A program made the position numbers and the translations under genes. DNA of 64,000 bases, taken from the NCBI RefSeq assembly GCF_900249755.1, contig NZ_LT976854.1, positions 1,712,927-1,776,926 of the forward strand, in the 5' to 3' direction. Within the stretch, counting starts at the first letter, position 1, and every line of letters begins with the position of its first letter. The notes beneath the pieces are model-generated. The model did no database searches, was not told the DNA's origin, and saw nothing but the letters and a program-made list of their open reading frames with translations. Shown in pieces: positions 17,865-27,201 of this stretch. Source of the DNA: Cupriavidus taiwanensis. GTDB lineage: Bacteria > Pseudomonadota > Gammaproteobacteria > Burkholderiales > Burkholderiaceae.

Positions 17865-18752
17865 ATGTTATTCAGCGATGAGATAACGACGTTCCTGGCG
17901 GTGGTCCAGTCGGGCAGCCTGCTCCAGGCCGCCGAGATCGTTTCGACAACGCAGTCCACCGTGTCCTATCGCATCCAGTCGCTCGAACGCCGGATCGGAC
18001 ATCCGTTGCTGCTGCGTTCCCGTGGCACGCGCAACGTTTCGCTGACGTTGGCAGGCGAGCGCTTTCTGGACATTGCCGAGCGCTGGAGAATGCTGGAACT
18101 GGAAGCGGAACAGCTGCAGGCCAATCAGGAGCGGCACCTTGCGCTCGGCTCGGTGGACGCGGTGGCGATCAATGTGCTGCCGCCGTTCGTCGCCGCGCTT
18201 TGCGACGCGCAGCCGCCGGTGCGCCTGCATATGGAAAGCGCCGTCTATTTCCAGCTCGCCAACCGCGTCGCATCCGGCCATCTCGACGTCGCCTTCACGC
18301 TGTCCCCGGCCGAGCATGTGGACCTGGTTTCGAGGAGGATTCGCGACTACCCCATGCTGGTAGCCTGCGCGTCGTCCGGCACCAGCCCGTTACCCGAAGC
18401 GCTGGAAATCCAGGACCTGGAGCCGTCGAGGGAAATCTATCTGCCGTGGTCGGCGCAGTTCGACCTCTGGCGCAACCGGCGCGGATTGTCGCGGCACGTG
18501 AACTGGGTGGAAAAAGCCCACATGCTTGCGCCGATGCTCAGGAACGGCGCCTGGGCAATCGTGCCGAGCTTCCTGGCCACGCCATTGGCGCAGCAGGCGG
18601 GATGCACGATCCATCGGGTCGCGTCAGATCCTCCCGATCCGCTTTCCCTTTACATGATCATGCGAAAGCACGGCAGCGGCGACGGCGGCGCTCGCCAGCA
18701 GCAGCTGATCGAGATGGCACTCGGCGCCCTGGAAGCATCGGGCCAGGCATGA
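17865..18752 (+). CDS. LysR family transcriptional regulator
   Basis: A 295-residue LysR-type regulator. The N-terminal winged helix-turn-helix is clear (TFLAVVQSGSLLQAAEIVSTTQSTVSYRIQSLERRIG with LLLRSRGTRNVSLTLAGERFL, split here only by a linker), followed by a periplasmic-binding-protein-like effector domain. The ATG at 17865 has AAGGA eight bases upstream. A much longer open frame upstream overlaps the divergent MFS gene and is not used. The divergent arrangement with the MFS/GlpD-like operon indicates it controls that operon, which is the typical LysR layout. Confidence 0.9.
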   Translation: MLFSDEITTFLAVVQSGSLLQAAEIVSTTQSTVSYRIQSLERRIGHPLLLRSRGTRNVSLTLAGERFLDIAERWRMLELEAEQLQANQERHLALGSVDAVAINVLPPFVAALCDAQPPVRLHMESAVYFQLANRVASGHLDVAFTLSPAEHVDLVSRRIRDYPMLVACASSGTSPLPEALEIQDLEPSREIYLPWSAQFDLWRNRRGLSRHVNWVEKAHMLAPMLRNGAWAIVPSFLATPLAQQAGCTIHRVASDPPDPLSLYMIMRKHGSGDGGARQQQLIEMALGALEASGQA

Positions 18753-18810
18753 GCGGCACGGTGTGCTCAACCTCCGAGGCGTTCGGAATAACGGGTCGGC
18801 CTTGGAACGC

Positions 18811-19965
18811 CTAGCGCGCCAACTTCGCTTCCGCATCCTCGGTAAAGTAATAAAGGTGCGTATTGTCCGGCGCCTCGCTGATGCCCTCGCCGCTCGGACG
18901 GAATTCGATATGGCGCCGGAATTTTTCGCTGTCGGCCCGCGCGTCGCGCTCGGCGGCCTGCAGCGCGACGGCGTAGGGCATGGGGTCCTTCGATCTTTCG
19001 ATCTCGAGCAGCAAGATCTGTTCGTTGACCCGCACGCTGTATTTGCCGAGGTTGAACAGCAGGTACATCGCCAGCAGGTTGTCATAGTCCTGGTAAGCCC
19101 CGGCTTCGCGGCGGAAGTCCAGCGACAGCACCGAGGGAAAGCGGTCGGGCAGGTCCCTGAACGCGACCTGCTCTTCCTCTTGCGGATCGACATAGGTCGA
19201 GCCGCGGTACTTCTTGTACAGCACCACGTCCATGCCGTAGTTGCGCCGGCCCCATTCGCTCACCAGCTTCATCGCCATCTCGGTCGGGATATTGGCAGTC
19301 GCTGCCGCAACCACGCGCGTTCCTGACAACACCCCGGCGCTGGTCACCGCGAGGTCGCGGTAGCCTGCGCCGAACTTGAAGGCGGCGCCGATGGTCTTGG
19401 CGCAGTTCAGGCGCAGGTAGTCATACCGGATCGGGCCCGAGTGATATTCCGTGTTGCTGCGTTGCTGGTGATAGTCGTCGTTGATGCGGCGAAAATAGGT
19501 GGCCAGCGCCGCCTTGTCCGCCGCCGGCACGCCGTAGACCCGCACCCCGATGACCGAGCGCTTGTAGATTTCGCCGAAGTCGAGCCCGAACGATGCGGTT
19601 TCGGCGACCGTGGAAACGGTCTTGAACAGATACTCCTGCTTGGGTATGGCGACCATCAGGTCCGCGGTGTAGCGGCCGCTTGCGTGCGCGGGATCCCGGT
19701 CCGCATAGAAATTGGCCGAATACACCACCTCGTCGCCAGCCGCGTCGTCACGCAACGCCAGCGCGATATGGCCGGCCGACCCGCCCTTGGACGTGCCGAA
19801 GCTGATCAGCAGCTCCAGGTCATAAGGGTCTTCGCGCAGCCGCGCCGCGATCTGTTCGATATTGGCAGGCTCCGGCCCGCCCTTGCTGCCGAATCCGTCG
19901 GCCGCGGCCAGCCGCGGCAAGAGCACCGCCAGCGCGACGAACCAGAGCACCAGCCTCATTCTCAT
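18811..19965 (-). CDS. Exported protein with probable permuted papain-like (YiiX/DUF4105-like) core
   Basis: A 384-residue protein with a classical signal peptide (MRMRLVLWFVALAVLLPRLAAAD), so periplasmic or surface-located. GGGGGAAAG precedes the ATG at 19965. No family was recognised with confidence. A His in LISFGTSKGGSAGHIALAL followed much later by a Cys in DYLRLNCAKTIGAAF gives the His-then-Cys order of circularly permuted NlpC/P60-papain proteins (YiiX type) and of Lnb/DUF4105 N-terminal domains. That order suggests a thiol hydrolase or acyltransferase acting on peptidoglycan or lipid. The remaining 150 residues are charged and unassigned. It diverges from the guanidine riboswitch-exporter unit. 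Confidence 0.65.
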   Translation of the reverse strand: MRMRLVLWFVALAVLLPRLAAADGFGSKGGPEPANIEQIAARLREDPYDLELLISFGTSKGGSAGHIALALRDDAAGDEVVYSANFYADRDPAHASGRYTADLMVAIPKQEYLFKTVSTVAETASFGLDFGEIYKRSVIGVRVYGVPAADKAALATYFRRINDDYHQQRSNTEYHSGPIRYDYLRLNCAKTIGAAFKFGAGYRDLAVTSAGVLSGTRVVAAATANIPTEMAMKLVSEWGRRNYGMDVVLYKKYRGSTYVDPQEEEQVAFRDLPDRFPSVLSLDFRREAGAYQDYDNLLAMYLLFNLGKYSVRVNEQILLLEIERSKDPMPYAVALQAAERDARADSEKFRRHIEFRPSGEGISEAPDNTHLYYFTEDAEAKLAR

Positions 19966-20079
19966 TCTTTCCCCCGACTTGCGGATGTCCCAGGGCATGA
20001 CCACGACATTGCCGACGATACCACGCTGCACATCGCCCGACGCACGGCGGCCCGCGCAATCCGGTAAAATCCCCGCTTT

Positions 20080-20142
20080 CGAGGACGACCTCGCCCGCAC
20101 CGGGTATGAATGTCCGGGACGGCCCGGCTCTTGATCAAGGAG
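20080..20142 (+). promoter_or_regulatory. Guanidine-II (mini-ykkC) riboswitch
   Basis: Two GC stems with ACGR tetraloops lie directly before the exporter gene: CGAGG-ACGA-CCTCG at 20080-20093 and CCGGG-ACGG-CCCGG at 20114-20127, followed by AAGGAG at 20137-20142 and the ATG at 20148. Tandem hairpins with ACGR loops are the defining features of the guanidine-II riboswitch. Guanidine stabilises loop-loop pairing and exposes the ribosome site. A TAAAAT element at 20064-20069 could be the promoter -10. Confidence 0.88.
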
Positions 20143-20147
20143 CCGTC

Positions 20148-20462
20148 ATGGCTTGGATATTTCTCGTCATCGCCGGAGTGCTCGAAGTGCTTTGGGCCTA
20201 CTCCATGAAGCTGTCCGAAGGCTTCACCCGCCCCGGCTACTCGGCCATCACCATCGTGGCCATGATTGCCAGCTTCGCCCTGCTCTCGCTGTCAATGAAA
20301 AGCCTGCCGCTCGGCACGGCCTACACCATCTGGACCGGCATCGGCGCCGTTGGCGCGTTCCTGGTGGGATTGTTCGTGCTGGGCGAACCGGCCAGCGCGG
20401 CCAGGATCCTGGCGGCGGCGCTGATTGTCAGCGGGTTGGTGATGATGAAGATGGCGTCCTGA
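20148..20462 (+). CDS. gdx: Guanidinium exporter (SMR family)
   Basis: A 104-residue, four-helix small multidrug resistance protein of the SugE/Gdx subtype, which exports guanidinium in exchange for protons as an antiparallel dimer. The essential membrane Glu13 is present (AGVLEVLWAYSMKLSEGFTR) as is the Gdx signature GTAYTIWTGIGAVG. The ATG at 20148 has AAGGAG five bases upstream, and a guanidine-II riboswitch covers that ribosome site. The riboswitch independently supports guanidinium over quaternary ammonium as the natural substrate. An upstream in-frame ATG at 20106 falls inside the riboswitch and is rejected. Confidence 0.93.
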   Translation: MAWIFLVIAGVLEVLWAYSMKLSEGFTRPGYSAITIVAMIASFALLSLSMKSLPLGTAYTIWTGIGAVGAFLVGLFVLGEPASAARILAAALIVSGLVMMKMAS

Positions 20463-20556
20463 AGGCCGGGGCATGGGCGGCTTGCGCCGGGCTGCGGACG
20501 CCGGCGCCGCGCCCTGCAGCGCCCCGCGTCCGGGAGTAAAATCTGCGCCTCACACC

Positions 20557-20601
20557 GAAGAGGGCCCGCTGCTCCGCGTGTCAGCTGAATAGCGGGCCTT
20601 C
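20557..20601 (+). terminator. Hairpin between gdx and the ABC exporter
   Basis: An inverted repeat with GGCCCGCT (20563-20570) pairing with AGCGGGCC (20591-20598), extended by GAAG/TTC, encloses a 20-base loop. It is followed by TTCTGTCGTTT and then the ribosome site of the next gene. It could terminate gdx transcription or act as a 5' leader element of the ABC gene; the T-tract is imperfect. Confidence 0.45.
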
Positions 20602-20620
20602 TGTCGTTTCGGAGGTCCCC

Positions 20621-22477
<1,857 letters not shown>

Positions 22478-22507
22478 CGCGGCGGGTGACAGTCCGGAAC
22501 GCTGCGG

Positions 22508-23314
22508 CTAGGCCGCCATCGCGCGGCGCTCCTCTTCGTCCAGCACGGGGCCATCGAGCGTCACGCGCGAGTGGTCGGTGCGGAATTTCCGGATGATCGG
22601 CTTCAGCTCTTCCTTGACGTGCGCTTCGCTGTATCCGTTGAACAGGTGCCCGAACAGGCCGCGGCGCAGGTCGGAGGTCCCCATGATGTAGTCGGCGATC
22701 GGGAACGTGAGGTTCATGTTGTACTTCATCATGATGCCCATGTTGTGGTGCGCGGTGTGGTGGCGCCGGATCGTGTTGATGAACGGCATGTTGCGCACGA
22801 ACCAGTTGTCGTGCACGTGGCAGCAATAGTGGAAGGTCTCGTAGACCAGGTACTGCGCCACCATCGTGATGAAGACGAAGTAGCCGGCGTTGGCATTGAA
22901 GATCAGCGATGCCAGGTAGCCCAGCCCGCCGCCGCCCACGCCGAGCGTTGCCAGCACGCGCCACGGGAAGAACACGATGCGGAATTCGCGCGTGGTGTCG
23001 ATGGTGGGCTCCTGGTCGGTGAAGTACTGGTGGTGCTGGCGCGTGTGGCGCTCATAGATGGCGCGCAGCGCAAAGACGTTGATCCGGCGGTGCATGACAT
23101 AGCTGTGCAGGAACCACTCCACGAAGTTGCCGGCAAGGAATACCGGCAGGATCAGCGCCCACTCCCAGGTCACGTCGTGCAGCCGCTGGATGGCCCACCA
23201 CAGCGCGCCGGCGCCGACGCCATAGATCACGGCGATATGCAGCAACCCGTTGTAAAGGGGGCTGATGTCCGCCTTGTATTGCTCCCTGAATTTGCGTTGA
23301 CGTTCGGTCATCAT
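22508..23314 (-). CDS. Fatty acid hydroxylase / sterol desaturase family membrane enzyme
   Basis: A 268-residue membrane di-iron enzyme. The conserved His clusters of the superfamily are all visible: FLHSYVMHRR, HTRQHHQYF, HYCCHVHD and RRHHTAHHN, separated by hydrophobic segments, which supports an active di-iron centre that hydroxylates or desaturates a lipid or hydrocarbon. GGAGACG precedes the ATG pair at 23314/23311. It is transcribed separately from the MFS gene upstream (131-base gap), but a palindrome at 23343-23354 matches ones before the MFS gene and the GntR/hydrolase pair, suggesting shared control. Confidence 0.82.
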   Translation of the reverse strand: MMTERQRKFREQYKADISPLYNGLLHIAVIYGVGAGALWWAIQRLHDVTWEWALILPVFLAGNFVEWFLHSYVMHRRINVFALRAIYERHTRQHHQYFTDQEPTIDTTREFRIVFFPWRVLATLGVGGGGLGYLASLIFNANAGYFVFITMVAQYLVYETFHYCCHVHDNWFVRNMPFINTIRRHHTAHHNMGIMMKYNMNLTFPIADYIMGTSDLRRGLFGHLFNGYSEAHVKEELKPIIRKFRTDHSRVTLDGPVLDEEERRAMAA

Positions 23315-23342
23315 GATTGCGTCTCCGGTACACTGCGCCGCA

Positions 23343-23354
23343 CTAACATATCAG
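23343..23354. promoter_or_regulatory. Candidate GntR-family operator, site 1
   Basis: CTAACATATCAG, followed by TTGGAT, lies 29 bases upstream of the hydroxylase-family gene. It is an imperfect copy of the palindrome found at 24871 and 27082, with the same flanking GTTGGAT/AGGAT on the same side. Binding by the GntR regulator at 27202 is inferred. Confidence 0.5.
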
Positions 23355-23444
23355 TTGGATATAAAAATGCGGCGACTCAAAAAATGCCCCTGGTGGCCAG
23401 GGGCGCCAGGGCGGGGCGCGGACTGCGCGCCGCGCCGCGAGCCG

Positions 23445-24824
23445 TTACTGCGACACCTCTTCCAGCGCCTTGCCGCGGGTTTCGACGCCGAGCAGCAGCA
23501 CCACCGCCGCCGCCACCGCGAAGGACAAGGCGCCGAGCGTGAACACCCCGCCCTGCCCTGCCACCGGCAACAGCACGCCGACCAGGTATGGCCCGGCCAG
23601 CGAGCCAATGCGGCCGATCGATGAAGCGAAGCCCGAGCCGGTGGCGCGCGAGCGCGTGGGGTACAGTTCGGGCGTGTAGGCATACAGCACCGACCACATG
23701 CCGAACAGGAAGAACTGCATGCACAAGCCGGCGGCGATCAACTGCTCCACCGGCAGCCTGTGCACGGCCGCCTGGCCATAGGCATACGCGGCCACGGCGC
23801 TGCCGATCAGCATGAGCGCGCAGGTGGGCTTGCGGCCCCATTTTTCCAGCAGCCACGCCGAGAAGATGAATCCGGGAATGCCGGCCAGCGAGATATAGAC
23901 GGTGTAGAGCACGGACTTGGTCACGGCATAACCGGCCTGCTGCAGCAGCGCGCCGAGCCAGGTGGTCAGGCCGTAGTAGCCCAGCAGCGCAAAGAACCAG
24001 ACCGACCACAGCATGATGGTGCGGCGCGCATAGGGGCCGCTCCACAGTTCCATGAAGCGGGCCTTGCGGCTCGGTGCGTGCGTGCCGCCGAAGGTGGCGG
24101 AAACCGCCGGCAGCGGACGGCCCGATGCGCGTTCCACGCGCTGTTCGATGCCGGCCATCACGGTGTCGGCCTCGGCCTTGCGCCCGACATCCTCGAGCCA
24201 GCGCGGCGACTCGGGCACCATGCGCCGCACCACGAACACGAACACCGCCGGCACCGCCAGCGCGATAAAGATGCCGCGCCAGCCAATCACGGGCAGCAGC
24301 AGGTAGGTCAGCACCCCGGCCGCGATAAAGCCGATCGGCCAGAAGCCCTCGAGGATCGCGACATACTTGCCGCGGCTCTTCGCGGGCACGATCTCCGATA
24401 CCATCGACAGGCCGATCGGAAACTCCATGCCCATGCCGAATCCGAGCAGCACGCGATAGATCATCAGCGACGTCACACTGTCAGCCAGCCCGCACATCAG
24501 GCTGCCCACGCCCCAGAAGATCATGCTGACCTGGAACACCGGCTTGCGGCCGAAGCGGTCCGCCAGCAGGCCGGCGATCGCCGCGCCGAGGAACATGCCC
24601 AGGAAGCTGGAACTCGCAAGCAGGCCGGCCTGCGCGGCGCTCAGGCCGAATTCCGCCTTGATCGAGCCCAGCACGAAGGTCATCAGGCCCAGATCCATCG
24701 AATCGAAAAACCACGCGGTGGCGATGATGCCGAACAGCGAGCGCTGGTAGCCGGTCATCGGCAATCGTTCCAGCCGCGCCGCGATACCCGCTTCCAGCTT
24801 GAGGGCGCCTGCAGACATATCCAT
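23445..24824 (-). CDS. MFS transporter (aromatic/organic acid type)
   Basis: A 459-residue, 12-helix major facilitator of the metabolite:H+ symporter/YdjE-like group. DSMDLGLMTFVLG in helix 1, GLLADRFGRKPVFQ between helices 2 and 3, and RMVPESPRWLEDVGRK after helix 6 are the family signatures. AGGAGAC lies just before the ATG. It is co-oriented with the hydroxylase-family gene downstream and the alcohol dehydrogenase gene upstream. A palindrome at 24871-24882 in its promoter is shared with the other cluster genes. It presumably imports the substrate of this cluster. Confidence 0.86.
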   Translation of the reverse strand: MDMSAGALKLEAGIAARLERLPMTGYQRSLFGIIATAWFFDSMDLGLMTFVLGSIKAEFGLSAAQAGLLASSSFLGMFLGAAIAGLLADRFGRKPVFQVSMIFWGVGSLMCGLADSVTSLMIYRVLLGFGMGMEFPIGLSMVSEIVPAKSRGKYVAILEGFWPIGFIAAGVLTYLLLPVIGWRGIFIALAVPAVFVFVVRRMVPESPRWLEDVGRKAEADTVMAGIEQRVERASGRPLPAVSATFGGTHAPSRKARFMELWSGPYARRTIMLWSVWFFALLGYYGLTTWLGALLQQAGYAVTKSVLYTVYISLAGIPGFIFSAWLLEKWGRKPTCALMLIGSAVAAYAYGQAAVHRLPVEQLIAAGLCMQFFLFGMWSVLYAYTPELYPTRSRATGSGFASSIGRIGSLAGPYLVGVLLPVAGQGGVFTLGALSFAVAAAVVLLLGVETRGKALEEVSQ

Positions 24825-24870
24825 GGTTGTCTCCTGTGTCAGTGAGACGCGCTCTGTGGCGGCGCGCTTC

Positions 24871-24882
24871 GTAATATATTAG
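24871..24882. promoter_or_regulatory. Candidate GntR-family operator, site 2
   Basis: GTAATATATTAG followed by TTGCAC, 46 bases upstream of the MFS start codon. It differs in one base from the perfect palindrome at 27082 and stands out in a very GC-rich context. It likely overlaps the promoter. Confidence 0.55.
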
Positions 24883-25002
24883 TTGCACATCTGTAGTGTT
24901 CAAGTAATGGTTTACCGCCACCCGAATCTGCGGCCGGGGCGAGCGCACAGGGAATGCCCGCGGAAAAGGGGGAAGAAGCGTCGAAAAAGCGCTCTGCCGG
25001 CG

Positions 25003-26277
25003 CTACGCTGCCCGCCGCCGTTGCACGGAGGCGCCCGCCTCAGCGGTCAGCGTGCCCGCCCACGCCTTGCGGACCATGGCGTCGTAGCGCGCGGAAACGT
25101 CGGGCACGGGAAAGGCCTTGGCCAGCCGGGCCACATCCAGTGCATCGCGCACCAGCGCGTCGACATCGCGCTGTTCGATGCCGCAATCCCGGAGAGTGGT
25201 CGGCAGGCCAACGGCCGCCACCAGCTCGCGCACCACGCCGGGCACGCGTGCCGCCGCGATATCCGGATCGGTTTCGGCGATGTCCAGCAGCCGGGCAATG
25301 GCCAGCATCTCCTCGCGGCGCACGTCGCCCAGCGCATCCAGCACGTACGGCAGCATCACCGCGTTGGTGGTGCCATGCGACAGGTGCGTCTGCCCCGCGA
25401 CGGCGTAGGCAATGCCATGCACGGCGTTGAGTCCCGCACTGCCGTATGACAGCGCCGCATAGACGCTGGCATAGCTCATGCCGATGCGCGCTTCGCGGTC
25501 GCCGCCGTCCTGAACGCTGCGCAACAGGTATCGGCCGCACAAGCGGATCGATTCATGCGCGAACAGCATCGTCAGCGCGTTGCGGCCGCTGTAGCCCGGG
25601 TCCGCTTCGCCGCCGCGGTCAAAGATGGCGGAATCAAGCGTCAGGTAGGACTCGATCGCATGGGTCAGCGCATCGATGCCCGCATCCGCGGTGACGCGTG
25701 GCGGGCAGGTGTAGGTGAATTCAGGATCGACCAGCGCCACGGCCGGACGCAGCCGGTTGTCCATGACTGCCACCTTGGTTGCGTTGTCGGGATCGACCAG
25801 GATCGCGCCGGGCGTCGCCTCCGAGCCCGTGCCGGCCGTGGTGGGCATGGCAACCAGCGGCAGGATGGGGGTGCCGGCATCGATTTTGCCAAGGAACGCG
25901 CGCACGGCGCTGCCGCCGGGCAGGGTCAGGCACAACGCCTTGGCCAGGTCGATATTGCTGCCGCCGCCCAGCGCGATGACATGGTCGACCGGCACGCCGG
26001 CCAGCCGTTCGCGCACTGCCGCCGTGGCCGCGTCGCACAGCGTGGTGGTGGGATCGGGCATGCCGCCGTCATAGACCAGCAGTTCCACGCCCTGCGCGCG
26101 GGCCCCCGCGACGAGTTCGTCGACCCACGGCGTGGCGCCGGAGAAGAACGTGTCCGTCACCAGCAGGCCGCGGCGATAGCCGAGCCGGCGCAGCAGCGCG
26201 GGCAACTGGGCGCGGCATCCGGCGCCCATGACGAGCCGCGCCGGGGCGCAGAAATATACGAGGTCTTCCACTCTCAT
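25003..26277 (-). CDS. Iron-containing alcohol dehydrogenase
   Basis: A 424-residue group III (iron-activated) alcohol dehydrogenase. It has the NAD(P)-binding loop IALGGGSNIDLAKA, the family signature around MPTTAGTGSEATPGAILVD, DALTHAIESY and the metal-ligand region VHGIAYAVAGQTHLSHGTTNA. The ATG at 26277 is chosen because AGGAGA precedes it; an upstream in-frame ATG would add 12 residues. It lies 61 bases after an alpha/beta hydrolase gene on the same strand, so they form one operon. Maleylacetate reductases belong to the same superfamily, but nothing here indicates that substrate. Confidence 0.86.
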   Translation of the reverse strand: MRVEDLVYFCAPARLVMGAGCRAQLPALLRRLGYRRGLLVTDTFFSGATPWVDELVAGARAQGVELLVYDGGMPDPTTTLCDAATAAVRERLAGVPVDHVIALGGGSNIDLAKALCLTLPGGSAVRAFLGKIDAGTPILPLVAMPTTAGTGSEATPGAILVDPDNATKVAVMDNRLRPAVALVDPEFTYTCPPRVTADAGIDALTHAIESYLTLDSAIFDRGGEADPGYSGRNALTMLFAHESIRLCGRYLLRSVQDGGDREARIGMSYASVYAALSYGSAGLNAVHGIAYAVAGQTHLSHGTTNAVMLPYVLDALGDVRREEMLAIARLLDIAETDPDIAAARVPGVVRELVAAVGLPTTLRDCGIEQRDVDALVRDALDVARLAKAFPVPDVSARYDAMVRKAWAGTLTAEAGASVQRRRAA

Positions 26278-26338
26278 GCTGTCTCCTGTGGGGTGAGATC
26301 GGCCTGTCTGCATGGCGGGATGGCGGATGCCGGCGCCG

Positions 26339-27064
26339 CTATGCCGGCTGCGCGGGCCAGCGCGCCCGCAGGTGGCGCGCGATCTGCTGCGTGCGTTGCG
26401 TCAGCACGCCGTGCCCGGCGCCGTCGAGCACGAGCAATTGCGCGTCGGCAATGCCATTTGCCAGCATCGCGCCGTGGGCGAGCGGACAGTCTTCGTCTTC
26501 GCTGCCGTGGATGACCAGCGTGCGGCAACGCACCTGCGCGAGCGTGCCGCGCTGGTCGGTGTGGCGAATCGATTCCCACGTCCATGCCACGGTGCGGTGG
26601 TCCGCTGCCTCGCGCAGCCCCAGCCGCCGTTCGCGCATGGCAATGGCTTCCAGCAACGCCCCGGGCGGCGCGGGCTCGAACCACTGCACCGCATTCAGCT
26701 GCGGCGTACCGGAGACCAGCAGCAGCTCTGCAGGCACCGGCTGGCCGGGGTTCTTGCCGGCACCGGCAAGATAGGCCAGCGCCACCGAAACACCCATGCT
26801 CCATCCGGCCAGCACGAAGGTGCCGCGCACGTGGCTGCGAAGCGTGCGGCGCAAGACTTCGGCGCAGGCATCGAGCGAGCACGCCTGCGCACAGCCCGGC
26901 GCCGATGCCCCGCCGCGCCCGGGCAGGTTGGGCAGGACGAAGGTGCACCGATCGGCCAGCTGCTCCGCCAGCGGCAGCCATGCGGCGCGCGTGCCCTGGA
27001 TGCCGTGCAAGGCGACCACCGTCACCGCGCCCTGCCCTACGACCAATACGTCGTCCTCCGCCAT
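26339..27064 (-). CDS. Alpha/beta hydrolase
   Basis: A 241-residue alpha/beta hydrolase-fold protein with the nucleophile elbow FVLAGWSMGVSVAL (Ser), an oxyanion-region HGIQGTRAAW, an acidic residue in LVIHGSEDEDCPL and the terminal His in DGAGHGVLTQ, so the triad is complete. The ATG at 27064 has GGAGA six bases upstream. It resembles carboxylesterases and BioH-like enzymes. It leads an operon with the iron alcohol dehydrogenase and is divergent from a GntR regulator, sharing an intergenic palindrome. An ester-containing substrate yielding an alcohol is a reasonable but unproven reading. Confidence 0.85.
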   Translation of the reverse strand: MAEDDVLVVGQGAVTVVALHGIQGTRAAWLPLAEQLADRCTFVLPNLPGRGGASAPGCAQACSLDACAEVLRRTLRSHVRGTFVLAGWSMGVSVALAYLAGAGKNPGQPVPAELLLVSGTPQLNAVQWFEPAPPGALLEAIAMRERRLGLREAADHRTVAWTWESIRHTDQRGTLAQVRCRTLVIHGSEDEDCPLAHGAMLANGIADAQLLVLDGAGHGVLTQRTQQIARHLRARWPAQPA

Positions 27065-27081
27065 GCCGTCTCCGCACACAT

Positions 27082-27093
27082 CTAATATATTAG
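27082..27093. promoter_or_regulatory. Candidate GntR operator, site 3 (perfect palindrome)
   Basis: CTAATATATTAG is a perfect 12-bp palindrome between the divergent hydrolase and GntR genes, 17 bases upstream of the hydrolase start. With sites at 24871 and 23343 it forms a family of three. Control of both divergent genes by the adjacent GntR protein is inferred. Confidence 0.6.
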
Positions 27094-27201
27094 TAGGATA
27101 GTAGCAGAAAACAGCGTGTGCGCAAGCTTCGGGTGCGCTGTGTACAAAAGCTGCGTACGGCTCATATACAATGGGCTTTCCTTGCTCCCAGACCCTTGGC
27201 C

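Noticed and set aside
20106..20147. Upstream ATG for the guanidinium exporter
   Set aside because: It falls within the riboswitch and would add residues before a perfect SMR N-terminus; AAGGAG favours 20148.
25003..26277. Maleylacetate reductase as the specific call for the iron alcohol dehydrogenase
   Set aside because: Superfamily resemblance only; no chlorocatechol or resorcinol pathway genes are nearby.
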